A stretch of DNA of 64,000 nt from Aspidiotus rigidus (Eukaryota > Arthropoda > Insecta > Hemiptera > Diaspididae), in assembly GCA_035079385.1 (NCBI GenBank), contig JAVHKY010000027.1, positions 2,046,001-2,110,000 of the forward strand, given 5' to 3'. The notes beneath the pieces are model-generated. The model saw only the letters and a list, made by a program, of their open reading frames with translations. It searched no databases and was not told the DNA's origin. A program made the position numbers and the translations under genes. How positions within the stretch are numbered: position 1 is the first letter of the stretch; each line of letters opens with the position of its first letter. This document shows, in pieces, positions 24,677 through 36,726 of the stretch.

Positions 24677-24925
24677 CGACGCTCCCGCAACGTTTGCTAC
24701 TTGTACTAATAATTGTTGTGTACTAACATACACATACCTACACAGTCTCTCGAGACTTTTTCAATTTTCTCTTCCACAAAAAAGTGCATTTTTGTTGCTT
24801 TCGCGCGCAAGTAAAAACAGAACGTGGAAGAGAACAAAGGAGGAATAAAAAAAAGAAAAGAAAAAAAAAAGGAACTACGACCGAAATATTCGGAGAAGAC
24901 GACGATGGTAAGAGTAAAAACATTA

Positions 24926-25444
24926 TTACACTTCCACATTTCTACACAAGTGTAAAGGACTGCGCGACGACTCCTCGTCTGACTCGTAAAAATACCGTTG
25001 TTTTGGAGATAATCCTTTCTGCAATCGTCTGACCGCCTCTTTAATGAGACCACCGTCGCGCAGAAGATCCTGTAACATCTCGTACGGATCGTCCGGACTG
25101 TTATTCGTCTTCACCAGGTTGATGGTGGTGCTGCTACAATGGTGAGGGCAAACCTTCTTACCCTCGTTGCTGAGGCTGAAGTCTAAATTACTCGCGCAAC
25201 TTTCGCAGCACTCACTTAAACTACGACTAGGATTCGAATATGGCGACGGTCGCACTAATCTTCTTTGGTGTCTGCTTTTGAAACCAGACAGTCTTAAATT
25301 CTCTTTGATTTCGCTCACCAGATTTTCGATATCTCGAGAAATAAAATCCTGCGTCGTCGACGTGCTAAGATGAAGATGGTGATCGGTGGCTTTGTGCGTT
25401 TCGGATGGTACGGGTAAGAAATACATTTCTTCCCGACTGGGCAT
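24926..25444 (-). CDS. FRAT/GBP-like GSK-3-binding protein
   Basis: A single-exon open frame of 172 residues. Residues about 118-142 read DDPYEMLQDLLRDG followed by GLIKEAVRRLQ. This closely matches the GSK-3-binding helix of vertebrate FRAT1/FRAT2 and Xenopus GBP, which have DDPHRLLQQL and NLIKEAVRRL there. A second block near residues 38-53 (RDIENLVSEIKENLRL) resembles the conserved N-terminal FRAT block (VDRLVAQIGETLQL), and both start MPxR. These proteins bind GSK-3, compete with Axin and promote Wnt/beta-catenin signalling. The middle is Ser/Cys-rich (CCESCASN, CPHHC) and unlike vertebrate FRAT. The protein is shorter than human FRAT (about 230-280 residues). The ATG at 25444 is the first in the frame; an upstream 5' UTR exon is possible but unseen. 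The family assignment is strong; the function is inferred from the motif. Confidence 0.85.
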   Translation of the reverse strand: MPSREEMYFLPVPSETHKATDHHLHLSTSTTQDFISRDIENLVSEIKENLRLSGFKSRHQRRLVRPSPYSNPSRSLSECCESCASNLDFSLSNEGKKVCPHHCSSTTINLVKTNNSPDDPYEMLQDLLRDGGLIKEAVRRLQKGLSPKQRYFYESDEESSRSPLHLCRNVEV

Positions 25445-27696
25445 TTTGCGTGAAATATTTGCGGTTTCAATTTCGCTAACGAATTAATTCGAGTAGCACA
25501 AGATAGCTGTATCCGGTAGAAAGTTGCGTTATCTCGATAATGGATACAGCCGCACGCGCGTACACACAGACACAATCGAATGAATAATGTAACGTACGAG
25601 TTGATGTACGTTTGAAGCAATAATTATTTATTATTACGAGCAACGAAAAAATGTAAACACTACACTCTGATTATCTGTATTGCTGTCGGAATAAAAACAA
25701 ACAACAAAACGCAACACATCAACATTCGCGAATGACTGGAGAGTGACTGTGAGTGTGAGTGAGTTTATTTCGCTCGTTCCCTGCTGTGTGCACTGCACTG
25801 TTCAGCGGCAACGGCAGCGGCTATCCTATGTACTACGCGAGACGATCGTAAATAGTGAATGGTGTGTGAAGAGAAGGGGGAGAAAGAAACGGGATATATA
25901 CTCAACGACGCGGCGGTGCCGGTGAACGTAATGCGGAGAATGGGTCAAGCACAGTACCGGGAGGGGAATGTTTTTGTTTTGTTTCGGCTGCGCGTAGTAA
26001 TTTCACGCACGCATTCGAAAAATAGTTCCTTCTTCAAGCCTTTTTTTTTCGACAAGTAAATCGAATTCACGACTGAATTTTCACATTCACGTATTTTCAA
26101 TTGATTTTACGCGTAAAAATGTATTAACGTTAAAACTAAAAGAGGTTTTTTACTAATGTAAACAAACCAATAATGAACAGCGACTGAGACGGAGACAATA
26201 ATGAACCGTGGAACGAACATAAACACAACACAGCAGAGTAGTAGTAGTTACTCCACCCATACAGCCTGCGACATCGACAGCACAAGTATAACATATGACG
26301 TCAGTCAGCCAGCCTGACTGTAAATCTATAGAGAAATTTCAGACATTCTTGAGTAATACACAACAAATCGCATCGAACAGAAGTAGGGGACATCAGACGC
26401 TAATATAAAGAAAAAGAAGAAAAAATGTAAACAAATATTCCATGCAGCAAACTACCTAATATTACAATAGCCTCACCTACGCTGCAGTATTAATTTGTTG
26501 CAATGATGTATCTCAATATAACTTGAGTTCTCTCTTCTTATTCTACTCAGTAATTTTTGTACAAGAGTAGTAGAGTGGTTGTATGAAAGAAACGAACAAT
26601 TACGATCGGGCAAACGAACGAAGAAAATGAAGAATGTTGCGATATCTCTTTTAGTATGTGCGATTGGGTAAATGAAATCGTTGATAATATAGAAATTGAT
26701 GATCCTCCAGCATTTTCCTAAGATCCTAACACACCACGCAAGTCGTAAACCAGGAAATTCGGTGAACAGCATTCTGAGCTGAGCACAGCCAGCAGGTTGC
26801 ACAAGTATGTATAGAATGCATCGCACCGGTCTCCATTCACATTTTCAATCACGGTCAATATTCTCGTTCAAGAATGTCACTTGATTCAGAATGGTCTGCA
26901 GACAACACCAAAACCACGGAATTTTTTCTTCAGCCAAAAGAATAATATTATGTTATAGAATCGACTCATAAATTATTCCTAGTCTTACAGGGATTAGAAC
27001 CCAAATCGTATCCATCTACAGAATATTCAGTAGGTACAGAAAGATCCAGATTGAGTAAAAAAATTAAATCTTTGTGTACTTCTCATTCTTTCAAAATGAA
27101 TAAGTGCCCTTCTACCTTCAACGTCGAGTTTCCTCATAGCGAATTAATTTAAATAAAAGGTAAAATGACTGTGGGTATCTATGCGCTATCAAAAATTATA
27201 TCAATTTTCCCGGGGTACAATCTATCATGTGACGTAGATGAAAGCTAGCGATCCGAGATGAGAACGCCTCTATTTCATTTACAAGCATTTGCCTATTTTC
27301 TATTTCTACAGCATTTAAACCTTCGGTCATTATTGACGCAATTTATCAAGTATTTCCAACGGCTTATATTTTCACGGTGTATTTTAAAATTTTGATGAGA
27401 ATTTTCAAGGTAGTAGGTACTGATAGGTACTTAAGGTGAAAAGAAACAATACCTTCCTTTACTACGAAAAAACTTTAAAAATCCTGCCGCAGCGAGCACG
27501 GCAGAAACCGAATTTCTACTTCAACAACTTGTATTTAGCAGAAATTGAGTAGGTAACCAGCAAAGAATATTGGCTTTTATTGCGTTCAATACTTACGGTT
27601 GAAGTGGGCTTAAATTCCCACAAACTAAGATTCAGAGTTATTCGGGACTAAGAAAGTGGAGCCCGTTAATTTAGCCAAGAGTCTTACATACTATAT

Positions 27697-27960
27697 CTTC
27701 AATGATACTGGGCTAAAGTAGCACCAAGTCATATGAACGGAGAATAGTAAACTGAAAAAAAATTTAATGGTAGCGGGGAACCCGCAAGCTTCGCAGCCCC
27801 GTTGAAAACAGCTCGTTTTATTTTCGTTTTCTTCCCATCATCGTGTACTGCTTGCGAGTTGAAATTTTCCAAGTATGCCTTCAATATACTGGGTTAAAGT
27901 ACAACCAAGTTAAATAAATGAAGAATATCAAACTGGAAAACGAACTTAGCTCGAACTTCC
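27697..27960. repeat. Diverged direct repeat, period 182 bp
   Basis: Segments starting at 27697 and 27879 share CTTCAATRATACTGGG-like, TAAAGTA, ACCAAGT and GAATAKYAAACTG words in the same order over about 70 bases. Nearby GGGGAACCCGCAAGC and GGGCAACCCCGAGCAGC words suggest a transposon-derived region. Confidence 0.5.
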
Positions 27961-30900
27961 AAGGTGGTGAGTAACGAAGTTCAATCTTTATTTAGAAAAA
28001 GTTTAAACAAAGGAACCCCCATAAAACCGGTTCCATATTTGCCTCGATTAACACAATTAATGAGGGCAACCCCGAGCAGCTAACGAAGTAGGGGCGACTT
28101 TTTAAATGCATGTTGTAACCTGTAACCATTAGAAAGTATCAATTTTTTCTTTCGTTTATTTTAAGTAGGTACATAGAACACTTGTTCTCTCTATTCAAGG
28201 ATACGTAATGTACATGGGACCAGATTTTTTAAATAATACCAAGTCTCACAGACACAGGACTGTCTATTGACTTTTATCACTTATTGATCATAATCCCGCA
28301 TGTAATCGATTTAGTATCATCTTCCTATCTGATAGTTTAATACGTATTTTGAGCAATAAAAACGTATTCTAGTCAGTCTTCATTTCGCTTAATTTTGAAA
28401 ACACAATTTGGGTTAATTGATAAAAATAAATATAAAATATTTATTTAGAAACCTTCGAGCTCGTTTGTAAACTCAAGACCCAAACTTCATTCAATGTGTA
28501 GCTTTGTATTGAACGCAATGAGTTGTTTTGTCGCCATATGAGTAAAACAAAATATTTATTCAGGTTTCCTATTTTAGCGACTAGAAAAATTTACGACGCC
28601 GTTATCTACGATGGGCGATAAACTATGACACAATAATACAACAATAACGGAAAAGCTGAACTCAATATTAAAACGTGCGTTTGAAAATTCTGCATAATAT
28701 TTATATTACTTAATATAGCGGGCCAGTTAAATACATAACGTGTTGGATTAATGGGTGAACAATGCCAGAGTGAGTTTATTACAGAATGTGAAAATTAGAA
28801 AGAAAAAAGTTTTATTATTTAAAAACAATTTTTCAATCGTATCAAATTATCTAAGAGTAGTGTTTTTTTTTTTTTTTTCTTTTCTTTTCCACGCGACCTT
28901 TGATCTTGTGGCACATACTACAAAAGTTATTATAAAATAATTGATGCATGAAAACAAAGTTGCTCGAACATTTTCGGCTAAATAGATATAGACAGGAGCA
29001 CAAATATAATTGCCAATCAAAAACAAGGATACCAGGAAAAGAAATTAAAAAACAAAGTTAAAGAAGGTACAGATGAAATAAGTAGATATAACCTGAAATT
29101 CAGAAATTTCAGTCCGAGTTCATCTTTGAGACAACAGCGCGGCGCGGTGTAGAATTGATCTCCCTTCCTCGTATTCTGGTTCTTGTTTGATAGTTGTACT
29201 TATTATGCTGTCGTCGATGGCTGTTTAGCCGAAAACGTTTGAACAACTTTGTACTCTTGCGGTTTTATGCTTCAAGTTTTTTTCGAATAACTTCCGTATC
29301 AAATTATTTGAAAAACTTATGAGCAGAAGTGTATTGTATGACAGAAACGAATTGAAAGATAATCGTATAAAATCTTGCCGTTTTTGTGCGTACAACACGA
29401 GTTTTCTTTCAACAATAATTAAATTACAATACCCATTGTTTGAAAGTTTTACAGCACCTTAGTGGAATATTTACTACAAAACAATATGCAGAGTTAAATT
29501 TGGATGATTGGGTGAAGTTTATAAATAATACGCGTAAGATTTGCACGGGTAAAAAATTATCAATTTAGATCCAAGAAAGGAAAAATAACGCAGAAAGAGA
29601 AAATTTAAAAAAAATATACAATAAGTCGCTGTGGTTTGAATACTTCGTGAGTCGAAAAAACAAAATTTTTCTACTGTAGAAGATTTTTTTTTTTAATAGA
29701 GTTATTATCAGGGTTGGTTACCGAGCATTGAGTAGGCCTAAATTTTATTTCAGCAATATTATTGGTTATAAAACTCTTGGTAGAAAAATTTGAAACAACT
29801 TAGAAAAGTTTATGATTATGATATTTGTCTTCTAGTTTTGATCGGTGTAATTGGACTTACAAGTTTCTTTCTTTATTTTAGTATTTTTCGACCCTCTCTT
29901 AACTAACAGGGTTTTTCGAGAGAGAGAGAAGTAAGATTTACGATTTTTTGCCTCATGACTTTCATACCTTGGACTTCAGTATTTTAAAAGAACTAGAACT
30001 CCCTCTAGAAGCCTTAACATACATCACTGCCGAACGAGGAATCAAAATTTAGATTCGTCAATTATTTTCCTAAAAAAAAAAACATATAAAATCCATTGTA
30101 CATCACAAATAGACTTACGGGGTAAATTAAACCACAGCGACGCGATGATTGCTGAAACTGGTAGGTATCGTCATCAGTTTAAGAACGGCAATAGAATCAC
30201 AATTCAATACCTAATCCATTATTGGTCCATAGAACGCTTAACATTATTTCTGTCCTCATTTTTTTCACTGCATGAAACGTGAAATCAAGTCCAATTAGAA
30301 GACTTCGTCATTCTCGCGTAAATCTATTCGATCGCAGGCCCGACGCAGTTTATCTACCGTTAACATTAATTGTTTTGTCTACAATCAAAAAATGTTCACG
30401 AATGACAAGAGGCTCAAAGCAATGAGTGTATTAATCATCTGTTTACCTACGATGAATCCAACTGTCCATAACATCAAACACGAATAGTTACCTGAAGTAT
30501 AGCAGAATGTAATGAATAATTACATATTAGAGAATAAAAAAAGAAGTTCTATAGATTCAGATTTTAGCATTCTTACTTCGGCTGAAACATTCCAGGAGAG
30601 TCTGTTTCAGTTTCTCCGTTTTGGATATCGGACAAAGTTCCGGAATGGATGAGATAATTAACATTCGGCAACGATTTGAACCATTTATTGGAACACAACT
30701 TTCTGTAAATCTATGCTAATTTTTGGTGTCAGTAAAGAACACAAGTCACTTCACAGACCTAGAGAAACATTCACGTAAGCTTCACGTTAAACGAAGCGTC
30801 TTATCTTCACAGTATCGTTCCTTTATACGAAGTTCGCAGCTGTAGCGTTATGTATTCTTTGCAAATCATCGTTTGATAATTCGAACCATCGTCGCCAGGT

Positions 30901-31364
30901 ACCCTTCATCCAGACAAAGTTAAAACACGTGAGTCCCGTTGGCAAATAAATATCACCTGTGTACGTCCATTATCAGAGGAGAACGATTATGAATCTTCAT
31001 TATTGCTGTCTAAACGAGGATTATCAATAGCAGAACTACGAAGGGCTTCATTGTACACTCGAAGAATCTCATTTTTTTTCGCCCAGCAATTTCTTTCCTG
31101 TCAAAAAAATGCAATTTCTTTAGTAGAGAATATCGTTCGAGAAAGACTTCACTTTAAATGGAGTAAATTTAATTTCGAGTTTTTTTTTTTCTTCTTCTTC
31201 ATTCTTCCTTTCAAGATGACGTCTCGAATGATGGATATATTGTTTTTTAAAATTTCAACTTTACAATGGTCGAGGATTTCAGTTCCAACTTTTCTGGACT
31301 TTCAAACTCAGTTTGATTAAAATTAAGAACTCTTGACACGAAATCAAAAACTGGTACTCTCAAT

Positions 31365-31444
31365 AAATTGTGACCCGGTCTACAGAAACCCGGCTTAGCC
31401 AAAGGTGGGCTAAGCCGGGGTTTCCGTAAGCCGGGTCACAATTT
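31365..31444. repeat. 80-bp fold-back with 36-37 nt arms
   Basis: The left arm (31365-31400) begins AAATTGTGACCCGG and ends CCCGGCTTAGCC. The right arm (31408-31444) begins GGCTAAGCCGGG and ends CCGGGTCACAATTT. Only a few mismatches and one bulge separate them, and the loop is 7 nt. The C/G-rich stem stands out in AT-rich DNA and would form a very stable hairpin. It is probably a minimal hairpin transposon. Confidence 0.8.
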
Positions 31445-32064
31445 GAATGGGTATATTTTTGCCTTCAAGACTTACCGATGTGACAAGCAGTCTTTAAAAG
31501 AAAAATTTTACCGACGGTTCATTGGGAGCTGTCCTGAAAATGGGTTCCAAAATATTTCTCTGAAGATTCTAGTTCATCAAATCCAAAATCAGTCAATATC
31601 AGTTTTTCTGTAATTTTTTCCACCATGGTGAATTGAAGAAATGAACAGAGAACTTTCACTTTTGGGTACTACTCTGGTAGCCTACAATATTAAACCGGAA
31701 ATGAGTTTGAATACAAAATTATAAGCTTCAGATACAGCTCTGTTTCAAGAAAGACTTGCCCAGGAAGAACTACTACCGGACTGCTTGAGAAGAACTTGAG
31801 AACAGACCTGAGAAGAACTCGTTCATCAGAACTTTGAATACAGAAGAGATTAATTTCTGAGAATAATTGATATACTTTGGCTTCCGGTTTTGTTTTGTTA
31901 TTTTAAACTTTTAATGTTGACTCTGAAGACTAATGAAGACTAAAGTGCTCTGAATGTTATTGATAGCGCCTTGATAACGATCGTGATAACGATTATAATC
32001 TGGTGTCTACTTCAGCGCTCTCTCAATAGGTTATAATTCCGAGCAACTAATGAGAATGAACGCA

Positions 32065-32371
32065 GCCTCGCATCTGCCGTACAAAGTAGAACGGACGTAT
32101 ATGCGAAAACAACGATCACCGAGACGAGGCGTTCGGATCAATGGGCTGTATGTGTGATGGTAACGAAGCTTCGTATTCACATACCACTACTATCACAGTC
32201 GATTGCATATGAATGCATATACGTCCTTTTTTGGACGTATTTGCATCGCGAGGTGAAAAAATGTACTGTATCTGAAGATTGAGCACTTATTGAAGAAAAT
32301 TATTAGAATTATCGAATTCTACGTTGAAAATTACTGTCCGTTCTACTTTGTACGGCAGCGCTGGCCTCGCA
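32065..32371. mobile_element. hAT-like miniature inverted-repeat element, 291 bp, 8-bp target duplication
   Basis: Terminal inverted repeats share CTGCCGTACAAAGTAGAACG (near 32074, and its complement ending near 32357). The right end reads CAGCGCTGCCG in reverse complement, a hAT-like terminus; the left end lacks the first few of those bases. The word GCCTCGCA flanks the element directly on both sides (32065-32072 and 32364-32371), which fits an 8-bp hAT target duplication. It has no coding capacity. It lies about 230 bp upstream of the heat-shock elements of the next gene. Confidence 0.75.
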
Positions 32372-32597
32372 GAGCTGGTCTGGCTTCAGAGTTCAGACTG
32401 GACTGACTGGTCGGTTCAAAGTTAATTTCGGGAAAAGTATCTATTACAAGATTCCAGAAGATACTTATTTCTGAATTGTTATTACTTTCGAGTATAAGAA
32501 CGAATGAACAAAGAATGAACGATCAGCTCTGCTCAGCTGTCAGCGTGTTTTTGTCTGCGTCAGTGCGACACTCAGCTGTCTCGTTGACTCGTTCATG

Positions 32598-32625
32598 GAA
32601 CTTTCAAGATTTATCTAGAAATTTC
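32598..32625. promoter_or_regulatory. Heat-shock element cluster
   Basis: GAActTTCaaGAt is followed by GAAatTTC: alternating GAA/TTC units with 2-bp spacing, the binding pattern of heat-shock factor. Another TTCcaGAA lies near 32453. They are about 80-110 bp upstream of the TATA box of the small heat-shock gene. Confidence 0.65.
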
Positions 32626-32703
32626 CATCGTGCGCCGGTTAGCAGGTGTTCAGGTTAGTTCGTGCACAAACAGTTTCCAGCATTTTCTCGAAGCTAAACC
32701 GAG

Positions 32704-32713
32704 TTTTATATAT
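32704..32713 (+). promoter_or_regulatory. TATA box of the small heat-shock gene
   Basis: TTTTATATATA lies downstream of the heat-shock elements and upstream of the 5' UTR. Initiation would be expected near 32735-32745. A 5' UTR intron then runs from GTATGT at 32887 to the AG at 32984, immediately before the start codon. Confidence 0.6.
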
Positions 32714-32984
32714 ACTGCGGCTCCAACGATACCGGTCGTAGTTTGATTTCAGCTTTCATTGCGTACGTTTGTAACGATTTGAAGTTTGTGCTCTCTTTCA
32801 TTTTGTGAATTGTAAAGCTAGCGTTCGCGCATTTTGAAGTATTCTTTCCGTTAAACGTAAAGTGAATTTTTATTTACTCGTGCAAGGTATGTATTAAAGT
32901 GAATTCATCTCTCGTTCGTGTCGTGTGTCGAGAAATAGGTATTCGTCTGTGTCGCTACAATGAGTTCTTTGATTTGTGTTTTAG

Positions 32985-33654
32985 ATGTCTTTGCTTCCGT
33001 ACATCGTTAACGAATTAATCAACGACCGTTACGACCCGGTTGAACGTCTCTACGATCAGCACTTTGGTCTTGGTTTGCGCGACAGTGACCTATACCGTCG
33101 TCCGACATCGTCGGTGGGTCTCACCGGTCCAATTTTGTCTGGCTATCTTCGTCCTCTGCGACACTTGATACCCGAAGAAAGTGGCGTTTCTTCTATCCAA
33201 GATGACAAAGATCAATTTAAGGTAAGTTCGAGTTGTGATTTTTCAGAATTTTGTGATGATGATTTGATCTGATTACCTATTATTTGTATTAATGACGTGT
33301 ACTGTTATCGTTTATGTTGTACAGATCAGTCTAGACGTTCAACAATTCAAACCTGAAGAAATCAAGGTCAAAGTGGTCGATGATTCCGTCGTGGTTGAAG
33401 GAAAACACGAAGAACGACAGGACAAACACGGTTACATTTCGCGTCAATTCACCAGACGTTACAAGCTACCACCAAATGCGAATGTCGAAGCCATCAAAAG
33501 TAATTTGTCCAGCGACGGTGTGTTGTCCATCGCAGCCCCTAAGAAAGCCATTGAAGGTGCTAAGGACCGTGAAATTCCAATCATGCATACTAACAAGCCG
33601 GCGATTAAGCAGACTTCTAATAAGAACGACAAACCCGAGAAGATGGAATCGTAA
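32985..33654 (+). CDS. l(2)efl: Small heat-shock protein, lethal(2)essential-for-life type
   Basis: Two exons (32985-33221, 33325-33654) join in phase 0 to give 188 residues. The N-terminal arm contains YDQHFGLGL, typical of insect members. The alpha-crystallin domain spans about residues 74-155 and includes DVQQFKPEEIKVKVVD, VVVEGKHEERQD, YISRQFTRRYKLP and SSDGVLSIAAPK. The C-terminal IPI anchoring motif is at 163-165. Such proteins are ATP-independent cytosolic chaperones that hold unfolding clients. The start is set by the acceptor AG directly before the ATG. Heat-shock elements and a TATA box lie upstream, so heat induction is likely. A coding intron is present, whereas many insect sHSP genes lack one; heat-inducible genes with introns can be splice-limited under severe stress. 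The domain assignment is secure; the exact orthologue within the sHSP clade is less so. Confidence 0.95.
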
Positions 33655-35632
33655 ATATTTCTTGTTGGAGACGTTCTGAATTTTTCCACTGTGAAGTAAT
33701 TCGAACTAAAATTATCTCTCGTCTTATTCCTACAGTAATTATATAGTTCTAAAAATGATTCTTTTTTTCCCTTCATGAAAGTCGCCGGAGATTGTTATTT
33801 TGTAAGATAACTTTCGCTACCTACGTGTATCGGTTTTTTTTATTTATTCTCGTCGTACGTCGTAAGCGTCGTAAGGGTTTTTCATTTTCCGTAATTTCTA
33901 GACATTATCGTTTCATCCTATCGTTTATTTTTTATATTTGTATACTACATCGAATCGTGATCCCTTGTTTCCTACTATTGTAAAGACGGAATACACTTTT
34001 TCGATTATGTATCATGTGTTGTTCGATTTGTAGAGAAGAATTGCAGTATTCTACCTGATACTTGAGTATGAAAGTTGAAGAAAGTAAATGGCGAAAAAAA
34101 TCTTCTTGAAAATTCTCAATGTGTAAAACTCGTAAATCTGAAAAATAATAATCATAATGCACGGGTAAGGTTGGAATATATTCGTATCATGATTATACAA
34201 TGGTAATTTGAGAAGTTAGACTCGGACCTGAACATGCAACTTAAGCTAAACTCTTCCGATAAACTAGAAACCATTTTAACGTGATCATTGAGTATTAACT
34301 GCCAAAATTCTTCTTTTCTTCTTCCATTGAAAATTATGGCTTTATAGTTCATACAACAATATCTACATGAGCAATCCTCGTTCTAGGTACACATACCTAC
34401 TGCTGATTTTCAAGAAACTTTTCTCCTGTAGTCTCGAAATACAGAAACTGTGATGAATAATTCAAGTCAAGACGGTTGAAATGGAATAATTTTAAAGTAC
34501 CCTTCATTTCAAATAGACGAGAAAAATTACGTAATTCAGAATTTGATGCAGATCTATCCTGTTACCGCGGTGAGTTCATCGACAATCTTTGAATGAACTG
34601 ATGATAGACCTTCATTACTAAATACCTAAATAAGAGAGGAGATTCTAATTCGTAGAACAGAACTTTAAAAAAATATCTACTCCAACATCGTCGGTAATTG
34701 AAGATCCGATGATGAATGGATTTGATTTCTAAGGTTACGGTACATATTTAAGGGAGAACACCCAATTGAGTATTTTTCTTTAAATCCGATGATGTTAAAT
34801 GCCTCATTTTTTTTGTTTGGAAAAAAGTAAACAGAAATATGTGATAGTATCAAGATTTGGCAGAACTTATCATTATTACGGTACATACACTCTCCGTTAT
34901 ACGACACCACTGAGGAATTCAGCGTACATCGGAAATCATAAATACGGAGTGGAAATTTTTTTATTTTTTATGCTTTTTATTTTAGTGAAGCACAAAAGTA
35001 ACATTCTGAGGATACATAAGTTTTTTGCACGCTACACAAAAATACTTATCACCTAATTATATTAACTGGACACGAGAAGTAGTATTTTATTGTATAATAT
35101 AATGCGATAGGTGGAGAAAATTTTTGCAAATTAAAAACGAGTAATTTCTGCTTACTAATACGAACTATAGGTATATATTTTTTATGCAAATAGGTAGTCG
35201 GAATCGGTTCGAAGGTATACCTAAGACAGGAGAAAAAATCGAGTAAACAGAACTTGAAATAACGGATTCGATTCAAATTTGATAATGTCATACAAATTTA
35301 TTGCACGATTAATTTAAAAAATGATATTTTTTATAAAATAGAAAAATTACAAGTTACATGAAATAAAATCAGAAGTTTCATTAAAGTCCACAACATACCC
35401 ACAACCTTCATCATCACGGGAAACACGTAAGTAAGTTAATTATAAACTAAGAATAAACAGTGAAAAACACAGAAACAGACACTATAAAGCTCGGTGAAAC
35501 CATCAGAACATTAATCATAGTCGCTTAACTTACAGAAAAAAAAAAAAGGAAGAAGAATAAGTACCATCACTTGTCTCGTGGTTAATATGAAGGTAAGCTC
35601 CTCAGTTTATACATTATCGCCGAGGGCGGTAT
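33655..35632. other. Downstream of small heat-shock gene, no gene seen
   Basis: AT-rich sequence that includes the 3' UTR of the small heat-shock gene. There are only short unrecognisable open frames and no RNA gene that I can support. Confidence 0.5.
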
Positions 35633-36117
35633 GTACCTACCCGTTGAACATTGCTCAAGGCGTGAGGTGGCGGTGACAATAGCGTGTACACCTTGAAGTG
35701 TATACCACATTACACCCTATTGTAACGCTGTGGTGTGTTGGTGGTGTGTTGCGGTGCACTGATCTATGATTTGGTAATATAGCCCTTCTTTCGAATCTAC
35801 CACTGTAAGTACCCTAGCTATATCACTATTAAACCTAACGCGCTACGCTCAATGATCAGCAAATTCAGTCGTGGTCACCACTTGGATGGGTGACCGTCTT
35901 CTTTTTTTTCGTTGCGGTATCCATGCAGTGTGTTGAGCGCGCTCACGCCATCGTGATCTGACGGTAGAATGGGTCCGTGCGCTCTCGTATTGCGTGATTT
36001 GGTCGTGAAACCGTATTCACTTTACTGTTGTGTAGGCGTAGCGCGGCCACCTCACGCTGTCGTGACTCCGCTCTGAAAATGCGGATTTTGGTCGTGGAAT
36101 GTTCAACGGGTAGGTAC
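35633..36117. mobile_element. Inverted-repeat element containing a 5S-rRNA-like segment
   Basis: Perfect 20-bp terminal inverted repeats: GTACCTACCCGTTGAACATT at 35633-35652 and its exact complement at 36098-36117. An inner pair also matches, GCGTGAGGTGG near 35660 and CCACCTCACGC near 36047. Inside, 35868-35896 reads GTCGTGGTCACCACTTGGATGGGTGACCG, written here as GTCGTGGTCACCA followed by CTTGGATGGGTGACCG. This matches the internal control region (box C) of eukaryotic 5S rRNA. A T8 run follows at about 35902, as expected of a Pol III terminator. It may be a 5S-derived SINE or a transposon that captured a 5S fragment. No obvious target duplication was seen. Confidence 0.6.
35851..35909 (+). 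pseudogene. 5S rRNA-like fragment with Pol III-type terminator
   Basis: Only the 3'-central part of a 5S gene is present (intermediate element and box C region, about 45 nt). The terminal helix strands of a full 120-nt 5S molecule are missing or unrecognisable, so it is not a functional rRNA gene. It could still act as an internal Pol III promoter for the surrounding element. Confidence 0.55.
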
Positions 36118-36726
36118 TTCCTTTTTTGAACTAATTATTATATTTGAGCAGACTCAATTTGCTCTCTAAAAGGATCAAATTTCTTTTCTGTCATGGCTAA
36201 GACGATTTCAATTAATTGTAGACGACAATCAGTACTGTGTAATCCATATGACATGAAATTTTGAAAAAAATTGAGTTATTGAAGTTGAAGGAATGAAAAA
36301 AAGAAAGGAAAAATGGATACCATGAAAAGCATTGACAATCATAATTATTTTCAAGAAAAGTGATGCGACTGGAATAGGTTGCTTGTTTATAAGGCATACA
36401 ATTGCGTGATATGATCTCGCGTAGTGCATTGTGTAATTTTGAATTTTTGAATTTTTGATGAGTGAAAAATTGATAGGTAGGTAGCCTGAAAGTATGATCA
36501 TGATTGATACTGAACTGCCATGGTTTGGCTTCTTGCTGGACACGAAACAAAATTTTTTTCAGCTTCTTTTCTTTAAGGGTACCTATGCTCTACACAGGAA
36601 AAAAACGCGTAAATATACGAAAATATAGATTCAGAGGCGACTAATTACTGTCCTCAAAATGAACCAACTGTTATGAAATCTTTCGAAGTGTTAGATGAGT
36701 GTTTGATACAGGTCTAAAATTATTTA

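Larger units (their letters stand above)
16908..24925. other. Gene desert, possibly 3' UTR or downstream region of the FRAT-like gene
   Basis: No supported exon on either strand. It contains a G-run at 17778, (AG)n at 19125-19142, a long T-run at about 21019-21038, (AC)n at 21623-21639 and many A-runs. The minus-strand FRAT-like gene ends at the right boundary, so part of this DNA may be its 3' UTR, but no particular poly-A site stands out. Confidence 0.45.
25445..32064. other. Intergenic region, no gene supported
   Basis: The first kilobase upstream of the FRAT-like start (25.45-26.4 kb) is somewhat GC-richer with several ACG/CGA words and may contain its promoter and 5' UTR. Beyond that I find only short unrecognisable open frames, a T-run at 28864, an (AG)n run at 29918 and the repeats listed separately. 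Confidence 0.45.

Noticed and set aside
31003..31320. Plus-strand open frame of 105 codons
   Set aside because: Phe-rich because of a T-run; no family recognised.
35868..35896. Functional 5S rRNA gene
   Set aside because: Only about 45 nt match; the terminal stem and 5' half are not recognisable.
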